A stretch of 64,000 bases of DNA, taken from positions 2,319,363 through 2,383,362 of the forward strand of contig NW_020194685.1 in NCBI RefSeq assembly GCF_002865645.1, in the 5' to 3' direction. Made by a program: the position numbers and the translations under genes. The stretch comes from Hyaloscypha bicolor E. Lineage: Eukaryota > Ascomycota > Leotiomycetes > Helotiales > Hyaloscyphaceae. Shown piece by piece: positions 24,185-35,483 of the stretch (positions within the stretch are counted from its first letter, which is position 1; each line of letters starts with the position of its first letter). Below the pieces are notes generated by a model, which did no database searches, had not been told where the DNA came from, and saw nothing but the letters and a program-made list of their open reading frames with translations.

Positions 24185-25775
24185 ACAAAACCCGTCATCC
24201 TGTAGCATCCACCGATATACGATTGAACGATTCGATGCAGCATTATCTTCTAATACACCGCTAGACTTCCATTCTCTGTCGAATTCATTCATCATACTTC
24301 ATTTACCGGCGTTCGCATTCGCCTTCAAGGCGCGGTTTCACACTCTTGCGTCATGCAAGAGCTCTATAGACTTTTCATGAGTGTGGGAATCGAGATGTAT
24401 TTTGCCGCACGCTGTACATAAGGGTTTGGACTGTCAAACTCTGAGTTCTGCACGCTTGCATATTGTACCTGCGGCTAGCATAGCGCTGGCCGTTTGTAGC
24501 TTCTCACTTCTGCGGTTGAGAAGCATCGCATAATCATCTCGGCAGGTTTGAGGGCCTGCCGGGGCGACATATTTAATGTCTATACCTCTTGGAGGTGAGT
24601 GGGAGGGAAAGAGGCGGGATCTAATTCGACATGATGAAAGAGGCTGAGTTTTGTATACTTCATGATTGACGGATGGAATAAAGGAAAGAAGGGCAGGTCT
24701 TGGAGGCTGGTTCCGTTTCATTGCTTTTCCTGGCTGGGCTGGCTGGAGTTCAGGCATGCTGCTTCCTAGATTGCGTGCGTGCTGGATACTTTGCGAGAGA
24801 CGGAGCAGCAAAGGAAATGGTAGGATCAGAGAAAGAGCAGAGAATGCTCCCTTGCTTGAATATAGAATCGAGAAAGGTTGTTCATACATACGATCGATAA
24901 GAAAACATTCCCATAGCCGTGTGCTTCTGGATCGAGTGAAGCACACCAGTCATTGTTCTGAAGGATTTTAGGATAATGAATTTGAAAGGTTGGAAGGTGC
25001 GTCACACAGACTCATGTCATCTGAGCAGTAACGCAACTATTGTTCAAGGCACGGACCACGTCAGAAAACAACACCCACTACCTCCTTCTACTATGAAGCA
25101 CTTCCCTTTGTGTCATTTGCTCACATGCTTCCTCTTCAGAGTCAGAGACGCTCCTGCTCTGCAAGCCAGCAACGCAACGGTGGCCATCGCCTCAGGAGCC
25201 ATGAACGGATCCCTCGCACCCGTCTTCTCAGCACCCTCACCTCCAAGGACCCAGATTTGGCCCCTGGATGGCCACGGCTCGGGACGAAGCTGGTTTAGAG
25301 TTAGTTGATCAAGGGGGCACAAATCGGACCCGGGGGCCAACAATAGATCTAGGTGAGGTCGACTATGTTTGTAGGGTGTAGGATGTTATTTTGGACTTGC
25401 AGGGCTGCTGACTGTTCCAGATCCGGGTAATCCCCTTTGGCATCAAGAACGAGACGGTGAGACTGATTGCGAAACTTCGAGGAGTCAGAATCACCAGGTG
25501 CAAGGATTGCGACCTAAACAACTGCTTTTGAGCAAAGCTTTGATTTCTCAATACCGCGAATTGGACACCGAGTGGAAAAGTCTTCCAGAGCGAGCTCTAC
25601 ATTTGATGTCTCAGCCCAGGTTAAAATAACCACGACGCTGATTGGCGGGGATCTGCAACCACACGACACGGCACGCCCGTACTATTTTTGGAAGTTAGCC
25701 ACAATGCGCCTTCACATCACTCCTTAAAACTTTCTCCTTTATCTGTCTACAATCATTATTCCGCAAGACTACGGC
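24185..25775. other. Intergenic region between BST1 and the F-box-like gene
   Basis: 1.6 kb without a supportable gene. Scattered short open frames on both strands lack domains. The last about 130 bp before 25,776 are pyrimidine-rich and probably the promoter of the downstream gene. Confidence 0.4.
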
Positions 25776-26981
25776 ATGTCAGGAAATCCGACTCTTTCTC
25801 CTACTTGCTCATTAGATATTCGAATATTTACGCCAGCAACATCACCGATCACGAACGAGTCCAATACGGCACAAACCACCCAACCCTCTCCTTCTTTGAG
25901 AGATCTATATCAAACCCAAGGCAGCAAGAAGGACGGTCCCACGACCCTCGAAGAAAGAGATGTTAAGCCCTATACCATAGGAGAGCCTCTCATCACGATA
26001 ACCCGGCGACTGCCAAAACTCAGCTTAGATATTCCTCTAGCTGTGTTGAGTCTACGAGACTACGATGCTGGCGATACCACGACGCCTCCTCTCAGTCCGG
26101 AATCCGACTCACCAGGAAGCACGACGGAAAGTAAAACTCGCCAAGGACATCTAAAGCATGCTTTACGCTCCCTGGCAGGAGTTTCTCGTCGCCCGAAACT
26201 CGCGCTCAATATCCCGTCCTATCCGTCCAGAGCAATTCGATCGCCAGATGCCGGAGAAACTACAACACCACCTCTCAGCCCTCGATACCATCCCGAGACA
26301 GCCCAATGCCTCAGTGCTCACGAAGACGGTCGCTTCAAACTCACGAGAAGATCTTTGAATTCCAGACCCGGCCGGAAACCTACGCTAATTAACCTTCATC
26401 CGTATATCCAAGCTCTCATCATCCACTATTTGGCGAAAGACGAGTGGTTGGATAAATACTCGTTGAGAGCAACGTGCCGACGTTTCTCAGCTCTCATCGG
26501 ACCTCCACGCCCTGATGGATTCGACCGGCACCAATGGTCCAACCTCACAGGCTCCTTCTTGTCCTGCAAGGACTGTCTGAGACTTCGATCCCGAACCGAA
26601 TTCGTAGATGTCATGCGCGACGGCAAGTTTCGTCCAGGAGGGAGCGCTGCGAGAGGGAGATACTGCATTGATTGCGGCTTGAAAGAACAATTTCTGGCTG
26701 GAAGGAGAATACCGCCGAGGCTGAAGAAGAGAACGAGGTTAAAGGTTGATTGCGTCGAATTTGTGGTTTGCTATTATTGTGGGGAGTTTGGGCAAGCACC
26801 TAATAAAGAGGAGACAAGGTTTATGGATTGTTGTCGGCAGTGCCTTGTCGATGGCAGCAGATGGATGGGAGGGTTGAAGGATGGTACGATTCTGAGAACG
26901 GCATCTCTATCGAGGAGGAAATGGGGCCTTGAGAAATTGTTAGATGGGTCACCGGTTGTTGTTCCTAGTGATGGGGAATGA
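25776..26981 (+). CDS. F-box-like, Cys-rich protein with duplicated TTPPLSP motif
   Basis: Single exon, 401 aa. Residues 1-190 are Ser/Thr/Pro-rich and contain a duplicated module: RRLPKLSLDIP then DAGDTTTPPLSP (77-108), and again RRPKLALNIP then DAGETTTPPLSP (138-169). A degenerate F-box-like helix set follows at about 205-242 (LHPYIQALIIHYLAKDEW, YSLRATCRRFSAL). The C-terminal part has four Cys pairs: CKDC at 264, CIDC at 297, CYYC at 332, and DCCRQC at 351. They are spaced as in fungal F-box-associated zinc-binding regions. The likely role is substrate adaptor of an SCF ubiquitin ligase, but the F-box is weak and no substrate is known. The repeated SP/TP sites suggest phospho-regulation (inference). 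Confidence 0.75.
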   Translation: MSGNPTLSPTCSLDIRIFTPATSPITNESNTAQTTQPSPSLRDLYQTQGSKKDGPTTLEERDVKPYTIGEPLITITRRLPKLSLDIPLAVLSLRDYDAGDTTTPPLSPESDSPGSTTESKTRQGHLKHALRSLAGVSRRPKLALNIPSYPSRAIRSPDAGETTTPPLSPRYHPETAQCLSAHEDGRFKLTRRSLNSRPGRKPTLINLHPYIQALIIHYLAKDEWLDKYSLRATCRRFSALIGPPRPDGFDRHQWSNLTGSFLSCKDCLRLRSRTEFVDVMRDGKFRPGGSAARGRYCIDCGLKEQFLAGRRIPPRLKKRTRLKVDCVEFVVCYYCGEFGQAPNKEETRFMDCCRQCLVDGSRWMGGLKDGTILRTASLSRRKWGLEKLLDGSPVVVPSDGE

Positions 26982-27972
26982 ATTGCATACTTGCATTTGG
27001 CACTGGAGTTTTTGGTATGACGATATGATTTATGTGAGTTCTAAATTTATTTTCTCTCTCTTGTCGAACCATGTTTCTTTTCTATTTTGCGTGAGATGCC
27101 GAGGGCGTTTCAACAAGTGGAGAAGTTTCTCAGCGCAGGCAAGGGTCGATCAGGCGTGTACCATGAAAGCGGTCCCGAAATGCCACCTGCCAATACAATG
27201 ACCAGAAAACCTGGAACATTGTGTACGGGCCTTGAGCGAGACATGCTACTTCGAACTTAGAAGAACTTCCCCTCTTTATTTCTTCCAAAATAAGAAGAAC
27301 TCAGCACTTGCCAGAAATTGTGAAATGCAATGAAAGGGGGAGGTTTCTCTTCGTTGCACATCTCACTTTAAGCGAGACTACACTTCCTCGAAGTTAGGGG
27401 TCCTTCCCCTTTCTGTTACAACTCTACCATATCTTGATGCCTCAAAGACCATTACTGCCCAACGAGTTCGGCTTGAGGCCTGAGATGCGAATTATAATGG
27501 CTATTGTCATATGACAATACCATCATTGGATATTCCCTTACAGATGCCCGCGAATCGAGCGCAAAGCTGAACTCAAACAACCAGCCGTCGAGAATCATGT
27601 CATGTTACCCACCATTTTTCTCTTTTCCTCTGAATGTATATCTGAATTGTTATGACAGCAAAACTTGTGAACACCGCACCCATGTAAGTCAAATGCGCCA
27701 CTTTCCGTTCAGTCTTCGATACAAGTGTCGGAAAATTAGATGCAAGGAGAATTTAAACTTCATCAGCCCAGACTTCATATCCTGTACGCATATGTTCAAC
27801 TTTCCAATGAATATAGAGTTCTCACCTTCGGCGGCGAACGTTGTTCTTGTCGCTTCCGCATAGCTCGAAAGCAAGTCTTTCGCCCTCTAAAACCCTCTAA
27901 CTTTCCAAGATGATTATATAACATCTCCAAGGCCACTCCCTAATTCTAAGTCTTTAAGAATCGAGCGAATGA
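26982..27972. other. Intergenic region left of the large inverted repeat
   Basis: About 1 kb with no gene I can support. The segment 27,230-27,420 contains two related motifs (CTTCGAACTTAG... and CCTCGAAGTTAGG...) that may be remnants of a small inverted repeat. Nothing else stands out. Confidence 0.35.
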
Positions 27973-28112
27973 GCTATCCCTTCGTCCGGTGAGACATTGC
28001 CACATTTGCGGCCGCACATAAATATCCCTAATTCGGATTATGTTCCGGCTGAATTAGGGATATTTATGTGCGGCCGCAAATGTGGCAATGTCTCACCGGA
28101 CGAAGGGATAGC
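27973..28112. repeat. Perfect 62-bp inverted repeat with 16-nt loop
   Basis: The left arm is 27,973-28,034, the loop 28,035-28,050 and the right arm 28,051-28,112. I compared the arms base by base and they are exact reverse complements over 62 bp. Each arm contains GCGGCCGC. An RNA copy from either strand would fold into a long perfect hairpin. No target-site duplication is obvious at the outer edges (pairing ends at A/G). It could be a foldback/MITE, a hairpin small-RNA precursor, or an assembly or replication product. No coding content. Confidence 0.95.
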
Positions 28113-28789
28113 GAGAATTCTAGAGTCTCAGGGATGCAAACTTCATTGACGGCCGGCTTTTTTTATTGCATCCCGCCATCAAATATCCGTATTGTGGAGT
28201 CAGGAGAAGCATTGCGTTCTCCTAATCACACAGCAGATAATGTCTAGATTGCTCAACCTCCTCTCGGGAAACTCGTCGATAGGCGAACCTCAAGGAACCG
28301 GCTCAAAACGAGTTGACGAAACATCCTAGGCATCCGGCCGTTGAGCGGAGTATTTTTTAAATTGCCCCAATTTACGTTTCTGAGGAGAGTGGAGGAAGGG
28401 CATGATTCTGGGAAAGACAATAAGAAAAAGGGGGGAAAGCAAACAGCCCGTTGACTGAGATGAGGCAAGTTCGAACCTGATCTGGCAAAATTGAGGCTAT
28501 TCCAGGCACTTTAAGCCATTGACCTGTCACTCAATACGATGATCCCTTGGTACTTGAACTCGATTGGCTGCCCAATGCCACCTATTGAGAAATCAGGGAA
28601 TCCAGTTTTGATTCCACAAGCTCACCTAAGCACTAGCAATCTGAGCGTTCACCGAGAACGTTGTTTCTTATTTATTGAAAGAACGCCAAGAGTGGTTCTG
28701 TACAATGTGGTAGACCCTCTCTGCAGTACCCCGGCGAATTCCAAATCCCAAACATCTACATCAGTGATACTCGTCCTCCATAAGAAATC
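28113..28789. other. Intergenic region between inverted repeat and GNAT pseudogene
   Basis: No gene supported. Contains a short T-rich run near 28,160 and the putative upstream region of the decayed acetyltransferase. Confidence 0.35.
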
Positions 28790-29451
28790 ATGGATCATCC
28801 GCCAACTTTTGAGCTTCTTCCTGCAACTCGCGAGGATATCCCAAGACTAGCATACATCCGCGTGATAGCATGTCTCCCAGACAATGCATTCAAGCTCTAC
28901 TTCTCAAACCCAAAGAGTTCAAGAAGCGCGTGACAGAGATACTCCAAGGGCAAAAAGGGGACCCAGCATAGACGCATATCAAAGCAGTTGATAGCGAGAC
29001 TGGCAAGCTCTCTTCATGGACATCATGGAACACTCCCACCGATGCTCAAATCCAGGAGCGAGATGAGAAAGCTACAGTAAAGAAAACAGAGCCTGAAAAG
29101 GAGAAGTTGGTAAAAGGCGGATTTGACTTCCCTCCCAGCCTCCCTCTGTTCGTGTAAGCAGACACAAACAGATGGTTGGAGAAATTGACACGCGGGAAAC
29201 GGCATATGCAATGCAAAGCGCCGTTCACAGATCCCTCTTCCCAAGGTCAGGGGATGGGGAGTGCGTTGGTTGGGTATGGAAATCACCTAGCTGATGAAGC
29301 TGGGCTGCCCATTTTCCTCTAGGCGAGCCCGTACAGGTATCCGGTTGACGAGAAGCATGGATTCGAGACGGTTCAGTACTTGGATGTGGATGCCGGGTGC
29401 GGAGAGCAATGATAGGGGTTGGGGAACTATCGGTTTTGATATATGGTGAGG
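28790..29451 (+). pseudogene. Decayed GNAT-family N-acetyltransferase
   Basis: Reading across frames recovers a typical fungal GNAT protein. It opens with MDHPPTFELLPATREDIPRL. A 1-nt loss near 28,913 breaks the frame just before a KEFKKRVTEI segment. Then come HIKAVDSETGKLSSWTSW, GGFDFPPSLPLFV, the acetyl-CoA-binding region (DPSSQGQGMGSALVGYG) and DEAGLPIFL. The C-terminal KHGFETVQYLDVD and a NYRF segment complete the fold. In-frame stops include TAG at 28,969-28,971 (probably from TGG), a TAG after PIFL (probably from CAG) and a TGA near the C-terminus (from CGA). These are C-to-T or G-to-A changes. At least two indels also shift the frame. No functional product is possible without repair. 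It was presumably a small-molecule acetyltransferase. Confidence 0.8.
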
Positions 29452-30679
29452 TTACCGCGGACACTGCGGAAGATGTCTTGAGCTTGTAGATTAGAATGAA
29501 CTGCCTGAATGAGGGCAAGAAGTGGGGAACATCGACTCTCAATGCATCATTTAGAAATGCTTCACCTTTGCGAGATGATGACGGTCATCAACACGTGTCG
29601 GAAATTGCAAGCGAAGGTCCGAATGGGTTGTATATATCAAAATAAGCATTTTTGCTTCTGTCCACCGATCCCGGGGTAAGTTACATCCACTCGCCTCCAA
29701 AATTGGGCATCACTAACAGCTTCGCAGACAATCCAGATTCCTACTGGACTTCAAATTGGACCCCGGCGTGGGTACGGTGACACCGTAAGTGGTGCTACGA
29801 ACAAAAACCTTGAGTTTCTCCGTGATGAAAAGTGCCCTAAAAAGCTGGACCACGGTTTGATGATACGGCAATCGATCGGAATAATCCTCACCGAGAGGGT
29901 TTGTAGCACAACCTCCAGGTGGTCGGCGACTCCGGCCTGGGGCTTCGTGTGAGTTTTGCCATTTTGACTCTTACTTCCGATTAATTTTTTTTTTGTAGAG
30001 TTCTCTGGTGTCTCGCTTAAGCTGTGTATTCTTATCTAGGCTAGATACTTGTGACTTTTTTTTGTAAGATTTTACCTCGCTTAAGGAGAGGAGGATATAC
30101 TTTTTTCAATTAGCCTCTCGGATACCCAGCCCTAGCCACCCCTAAATCAAAAAACTTAATATCCTCCATGCCTTTTAACCCCTCCCGAATCTTTAAGCAT
30201 CTTTACAGATCACAGTATGCACGTCTTAGTGCCTCGGTCTCCGGAGTCCGAACTAGTCAAAATATCAATTTCAAGAATCAAGCAGCGAGCGAAATAGAGC
30301 CCGCAAATCCCTGAACAAGAAATTGGGAATAATCCCGAGAGGCTGGCGTGAGGGTGGATAGAGGAGATAATAATTATGATTGAGGAGACCATGGAGTGGC
30401 TATCGGTTGCTAGGAAGGGGATAAACATTCATTGTTTTTGGCGGCGCGAGGGGGAGGCTTGGCAAGGAAAATGATAATAATGAGGAGGGGAGGGATCACT
30501 AAACCTGGTTCGACTGGTAGCTGTTTCATTCAGTCACTAGTGACTTTGATTTCTCTACTACAAGCACTGTCTTCAAAGTGTATTCATTTCTTCGGAAAAG
30601 TACGCAACGTGGTGCATAGACAAATGCAGGAATTCTAATACAACAGCTAATAAAACAAGCAGTCTTGCCTTCGCTCCGT
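29452..30679. other. Intergenic region with no supported gene
   Basis: 1.2 kb between the GNAT pseudogene and the 3' end of the SERINC gene. Contains poly-T runs near 29,986 and 30,057 and no protein-like reading frame. It may hold older, unrecognisable debris. Confidence 0.35.
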
Positions 30680-32210
30680 TTATGAAAAGTCGAATCGATC
30701 AGGCAAGACAATCGGCGCAACCAAGGTCCATGTGTAGATACCGTAGCAAACCCATGCGCTAATGATCTTGACCCAACTTGCCCAATAAGTCCTTCCTACC
30801 GGCGCAAACTCGTCGCTGTTGGTTGCATCCTCGGTCTGCATCGTAAGAAGCGTAGCAACCCAAGTCGTGGCCAGGAAGAAAATGAGGTGGAAGAGGGCGT
30901 AGTTGTATTGTGTTGAAGTACGTTCGTCGTCCTTGGCAGTGTTTCCTCCGTCACTTTCGTCGTCGTCGTCGTCCAAGAGGGCATCGGCAGGGAGACTTCC
31001 TTCATCAACGGCTTGACGAAGGGCTGCAGCTCGCATCTCACGGCGGCTGTCTGGTTGTTGAGTGACGAGACTGTGCTCATCATCATCAGGGAGTTTGATG
31101 TGGCCCTTTCCTCCGAGAGCAACACCTTGGGTAGCCGCTCTGGTTGTAGTGTAGGCGACTGTCAACATTGTGACAATTGCGCCAATAACGATTGAAGTGG
31201 TTCGAGTGCCTTGTGCTCGAATCAGAGGGTTGCATTGGCGGTCATCCGGCTCCATGGAAACAGCTGACATGGTAAGGTAGGTGCAGTAGATTGCCACCAT
31301 GGCTGATTGGGCGAGACCAGCTTTCGGGTTGTATTCCTGGATTGCTGGGTGAACGGAGATGAAAGAGACAACCAAGAAGAAGATTAAGTTGAGCGTGATG
31401 GCTGTTTGGTTCATCGAGCAACCGCTTTTCGCAAAGAAGATGTACATGACAATCGTCATTGCAACAGAAACCGCGTACATGCCAAGGGTTGAGCCGATAA
31501 GAATGCCTCTCCAAGCGCGGGAGTCAGTTGCTTCAATTTGTGCAAGGCAGTACTCGGCCCAGGTGTGCGCAAGGTCGACCAAGAGAATCAAGCCAAGGAG
31601 AAGGAAGAGAGTCGCTCCAGCGAATGAGATGTACTTTCCCCAAACAAAGAAGAATGACTCTGGAATGAAGAACGACAGAACGATCAAGGCCAGCCAGGCG
31701 AGAATCTTCGGTCCCCAAAACCCGTTTTGTATATTGGCCCGAGGATTCTTCGAAGTCTCAACGCCGAGAAGGAGCACACCCATTATAATATGGAAGAGCC
31801 CCAAAGCGAAACCGATTCGGTGCACTGCAACCCATCCATGGCAAGGACCATCTGGACACTTGATTGTCATGTAATCCAACGTCAAATGTTGCAGCTTATT
31901 GATTGCCCATGGTGTGAGCATAACCCATGATAGGATGGAGTTGATGAGAAGGATGAGGGCGTAGGCAATTCGAGTGGCAACGCTTCGAGCTGTCAGAATA
32001 GAGAATGGCAGAGAGGATGGGGGTTGACTGACCTGTTTCCGCACTTTCCACAGGCACCGAAGACTGCAGAACAAGTGGCCGCACCACAGCAGCTTGCCGC
32101 GAAAGTAAAAATCTGTGAAGTCAGCGTCTGCCTTCCATCAGGTGCTTGTGTTGACATACGGTTCCCATGCTAGGCACAACCAGCAACGGGATAGAAAGAA
32201 GAGCGCCCAT
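30680..32210 (-). CDS. TMS1: SERINC/TMS1 family multispan membrane protein
   Basis: Three exons, 32210-32160, 32112-32033 and 31982-30680, give 477 aa. Introns are 47 and 50 nt with GTATGT and GTCAGT donors. The N-terminus MGALLSIPLLVVPSMGT followed by the Cys-rich CCGAATCSAVFGACGKCG is diagnostic of the family. About ten hydrophobic segments follow, with TIKCPDGPCHGWVAVHR in the lumenal loop and IRAQGTRTTSIVIGAIV further on. The family sits in ER, vacuole or plasma membranes; yeast Tms1 has no firmly established activity, and a role in serine/lipid incorporation has been proposed for animal members. A Asp/Glu-rich loop (DDDDDESDGG) before the last spans is likely cytosolic. It is divergent from the MCH1-type transporter (656-bp spacer). 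Confidence 0.92.
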
Positions 32211-32866
32211 CGTGCCGGCTTGATAGGCGTTGTCGCTGTGCAATAAGATATCTTGAGAGATACTTTGATCACTGATTAAAGTCAAAAGGGTGGTGATCAA
32301 TGAAAGCGCATGCAAGATGGAGAGAGCCTTGAGGTTGTCCAGCACGAGACCTCCGATAGCCGCGCGGATGTCACCGCTCCAGTTCTTGTGCATGGCTTGG
32401 TTAATGATGCTCATTGATTGGTGCGGATGTAGGGCGGTGTGAGTAGATGGAGCTAAACGCTGTTGAGAAGTATCGGAGTGGCAGAAAAAAACAGGCCGGT
32501 GCTAGTTTGGCTGCAAGGAGCAATCACACTAAAACAGCGCGAGTGGTCCCTGCCGGTGCCGGAAATACCCCCCTGTGCCGCTGGTGTGCCGTGATGCCGA
32601 TGATGTTCCGACTGATAACACAACACAACAAAAGGGTGCACGATCCACACCACATTCACTCAGCAGGTCTGGGAACACCACCACTCTTCGCGAGTGACAC
32701 TGCATCTTCCCCCATCTTCAACTTCAACTTCAAGACCATGTCTTCATGATATCCAGACTGCGACATTCGCTTGTCTGAATTTTCACCACCTATCTATCCT
32801 TGTCGCAATGATCAAGACTTGACACCCTCCCCCTCCAATCGAACATCCATCCAGCCCTCTGTGATT
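32211..32866. promoter_or_regulatory. Divergent promoter region between SERINC and MCH1-type genes
   Basis: A 656-bp spacer between two divergent start codons. The half next to the transporter is C/T/A-rich (about 32,640-32,860), like many fungal promoters. No defined motif. Both genes encode multispan membrane proteins, so co-regulation is possible but not shown. Confidence 0.35.
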
Positions 32867-34668
32867 ATGTCTGAAAAATCCCTCCACAGGGCGAGGATTG
32901 TATCGAGTGTTGCTGCCACATGTATATCTTTGGCATGCGGGACCAATGTATGTTGATTACTGCCAACAACTAGCTAGACTGACAAGCGTAGTATGTCTAT
33001 TCTGCATGGGGTCCTCAATTCGCGGAGAAGCTCAAGCTCTCCTCAACAGAGCAGAACCTGATAGTAAGCTTCCCGGCCAGGCATCACTACATAACTTTCC
33101 TAACTAATATAGGGATTATCCGGTAATCTGGGGATGTACTCGATGGGAATACCCGTTGGAATGTTGGTCGATGCGAAGGGACCACGACCTGCTGTGATAC
33201 TGGGCTGCCTACTGCTAGGTGCAGGCTATTTTCCGTTACACCAGGCATACGATAAAGGTTCGGGGCCGATGTGGTTGCTATGCCTATTCTCGTTCATGAC
33301 TGGTCTTGGTGGCTGCGCAGCCTTCGCTGCTTCTATCAAAACATCGGCCCTGAACTGGCCCCATCATCGAGGAACGGCAACCGGTTTCCCCCTGGCAGCA
33401 TTTGGGTTGAGCGCGTTCTTCTTTTCAATGTTTGCCGGATACATTATGCCTGGATCGACTGGAGACTTCCTTCTAACGCTCGCATGTGGGACATTTGGCA
33501 TCGTTTTTATTGGATACTTCTTTCTGAGGGTGCTGCCGCACCCCCACTACTCACGCCTTCCTCGTTCGTCTGGCCTGGCGAGGGCCGACTCAAATCGTCT
33601 CCACAGGACAAGATCAGAGGAGGCCAAGGCCCGCACACAACGGGAGGTTGTAGAACCAGGTAGGTCTCTATTCATAGCCACACATCCTCAAGACGGAGAC
33701 GCCCTAAATCGTTATGATGTAGGAGGAGAGGCACCCGAGGGCGTCACGTCCACTGACACAGACGAAACCTCCTCCTTGATGTCTAAATCCACATCGTCCA
33801 GTTCTGGCGACCTACCTGAAGAGACCATTGTTAAGGATCATGCTCATCGTGTAGATATTCGAGGGATCAAAATGCTCCCCTTGGTTGAATTCTGGCAATT
33901 ATTCGCTCTCATGGGAATATTGACTGGTATTGGCTTGATGACCATCAAGTGAGTAGCTAAAGTTCCGGTTTTGGGACGTACTGACCCGGGATACAGCAAT
34001 ATTGGCAACGATGCAATGGCATTATGGCGCCACTACGACGACTCGGTCACTGAGGACTTCATCACGAAGCGTCAAGCAATGCACGTTTCCGTTCTTTCCG
34101 TAGGCAGCTTCTTCGGCCGGCTCAGTAGTGGTACGGACTCCCTTTTTCTTGACACATGCACAGCTAAATCCGCCCAGGTATTGGATCCGACTTCCTTGTC
34201 AAAGTTTTGAAAGCATCTCGGTTATGGTGCCTCACTTTCGCCTCCCTCATATTCCTCGCCGCTCAGCTTTTCGCACTTTCCGTCGAGAATCCGCATTATT
34301 TGTTCTTCGTCTCGGGACTCACGGGACTGGCCTACGGGTTCCTCTTTGGTTGTTTCCCTTCGCTCGTTGCAGAAGCGTTTGGAATTCATGGCCTAAGCAC
34401 GAACTGGGGTTGTATGACATTGTCTCCTGTTATCAGCGGGAATATCTTCAACTTATTTTACGGCATGGTCTACGACAAGCACAGCATTATCAAGCCAGGA
34501 GGGGAACGGGAATGTACAGAAGGGCTGGCCTGCTACAGAAGTGCGTACCTGGTCACAATCGTGGCATGCTTATTAGGATTCGTCGTCAGCTTGTTTAGCA
34601 TCTGGAATACGCGCCGATTGCGCGCAGAAGAAGAGAGGTTACGAGATCTAGAAGAACGAGAGGCATAA
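32867..34668 (+). CDS. MCH1: MFS transporter, MCH1 (nodulin-like/monocarboxylate-related) type
   Basis: Five exons, 32867-32947, 32992-33063, 33113-33948, 33997-34130 and 34178-34668, give 537 aa. Introns of 44-49 nt have clear branch sites (CTAAC, CTGAC). The first span covers VSSVAATCISLACGTNYVYSAWGPQF; GLSGNLGMYSMGIPVGMLVDAKGPRP carries the MFS loop 2/3 signature. A long charged cytosolic loop separates the six-span halves. GLMTINNIGNDAMALW and SVLSVGSFFGRLSSGIGSDF are the second-half signatures of the Mch1 subgroup. A charged C-terminal helix (RRLRAEEERLRDLEERE) ends the protein. Yeast Mch1 is a vacuolar-membrane protein of unknown substrate; despite its name it does not take up monocarboxylates. 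Confidence 0.9.
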
Positions 34669-35025
34669 ATTTGCGTTGAGAGCAGTTACCAAGGCGCGAT
34701 CTAGAGACTTTCATGGAACAGATGGGCTTGTATAGAATTGGCACAGGCGTTGACTAGATATTTCCTTGCGGGCAGATGTTCTGGCACTCAAATCCTAGAA
34801 AATGAGATGCAGCTGGTTGCTGTGCTTCTCCCGAATCCATGATTTACAAAATACCACGTTTTCGGGATCTACTCGATGCTTTCCGCAACGTGCATGTTCT
34901 CACGCAGCACTCTCTTCAGCATACAGAATCTGGTGGCACCCCACAAAACACATCTTTACTCGTTACGCCAACCCCAATCAACAGACGGCAAACCTTTCCT
35001 TACATCTCGTCGCTCCTATCCCCCT
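34669..35025. other. Convergent 3' spacer
   Basis: 357 bp between the stop codons of the MCH1-type gene (+) and the 129-aa gene (-). No structure beyond a T/C-rich stretch at the right end. Presumably both terminators. Confidence 0.35.
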
Positions 35026-35483
35026 CTAATCTTTAGGTTTCTTCGGCCACCCCCACCTCAAAAGCACAACGCCCTTCTTCCCATGCCTCCTAACTCTCTC
35101 TCTCATCTCTTCCTCCACCTTCTTCCTCGCATCCCTTCTCTCCTGTTTTCGCATCTCAATCGCTACTTCACGTTAGCCCCTCTTCCCCAAGCACCCACTC
35201 CCTTATCTCACTTAGGAAATAAATACTCACAACTCTCGCTCCGCCCCCTCAGCCTATCCCTCCCCTCTTCAATCGCCTCCCTCACAAACACCCCCATGTT
35301 CGGCCGTCCGTCTTTGTCCCGAAGTTCTCCGGTTCTTGCTTTGGCCAATGTGTAGACGAGTGCGCCGATTAAAGAGATGGCTTTGATTTTCAAAGCGGTT
35401 TTGGTGAAAGGGGGGAGGGAGGTGGAGGACGCGGGTCGGTTGAAGAAGGTTAGGAGGCGGGAGAGGCGGGTTGGAGATGTCAT
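35026..35483 (-). CDS. Small basic protein, 129 aa, possible single membrane span
   Basis: Two exons, 35483-35231 and 35162-35026; the intron (35163-35230, 68 nt) has GTGAGT and TAG ends in phase 1. The N-terminus is Arg/Ser-rich and acid-poor (MTSPTRLSRLLTFFNRPASS), like a mitochondrial presequence. It is followed by a hydrophobic stretch at about 30-47 (ALKIKAISLIGALVYTLA). The second exon encodes a highly charged helix (EMRKQERRDARKKVEEE) ending in LLRWGWPKKPKD. I do not recognise the family. A small mitochondrial membrane protein is the simplest reading. It is convergent with the MCH1-type gene. Confidence 0.6.

Noticed and set aside
16730..25000. A secondary-metabolite or other biosynthetic cluster around the SDR genes
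   Set aside because: No backbone synthase, P450, transporter or regulator lies next to either SDR; the two SDRs are 20 kb apart.
28005..28080. Two GCGGCCGC (NotI) sites in the inverted repeat, hinting at vector or linker contamination
   Set aside because: Flanks on both sides are ordinary genomic sequence and the arms contain 62 bp of non-linker sequence; an artefact remains possible and is listed as a check.
28440..28500. GTTCGAAC sequence resembling a tRNA T-loop
   Set aside because: No matching acceptor, D or anticodon stems could be drawn on either strand.
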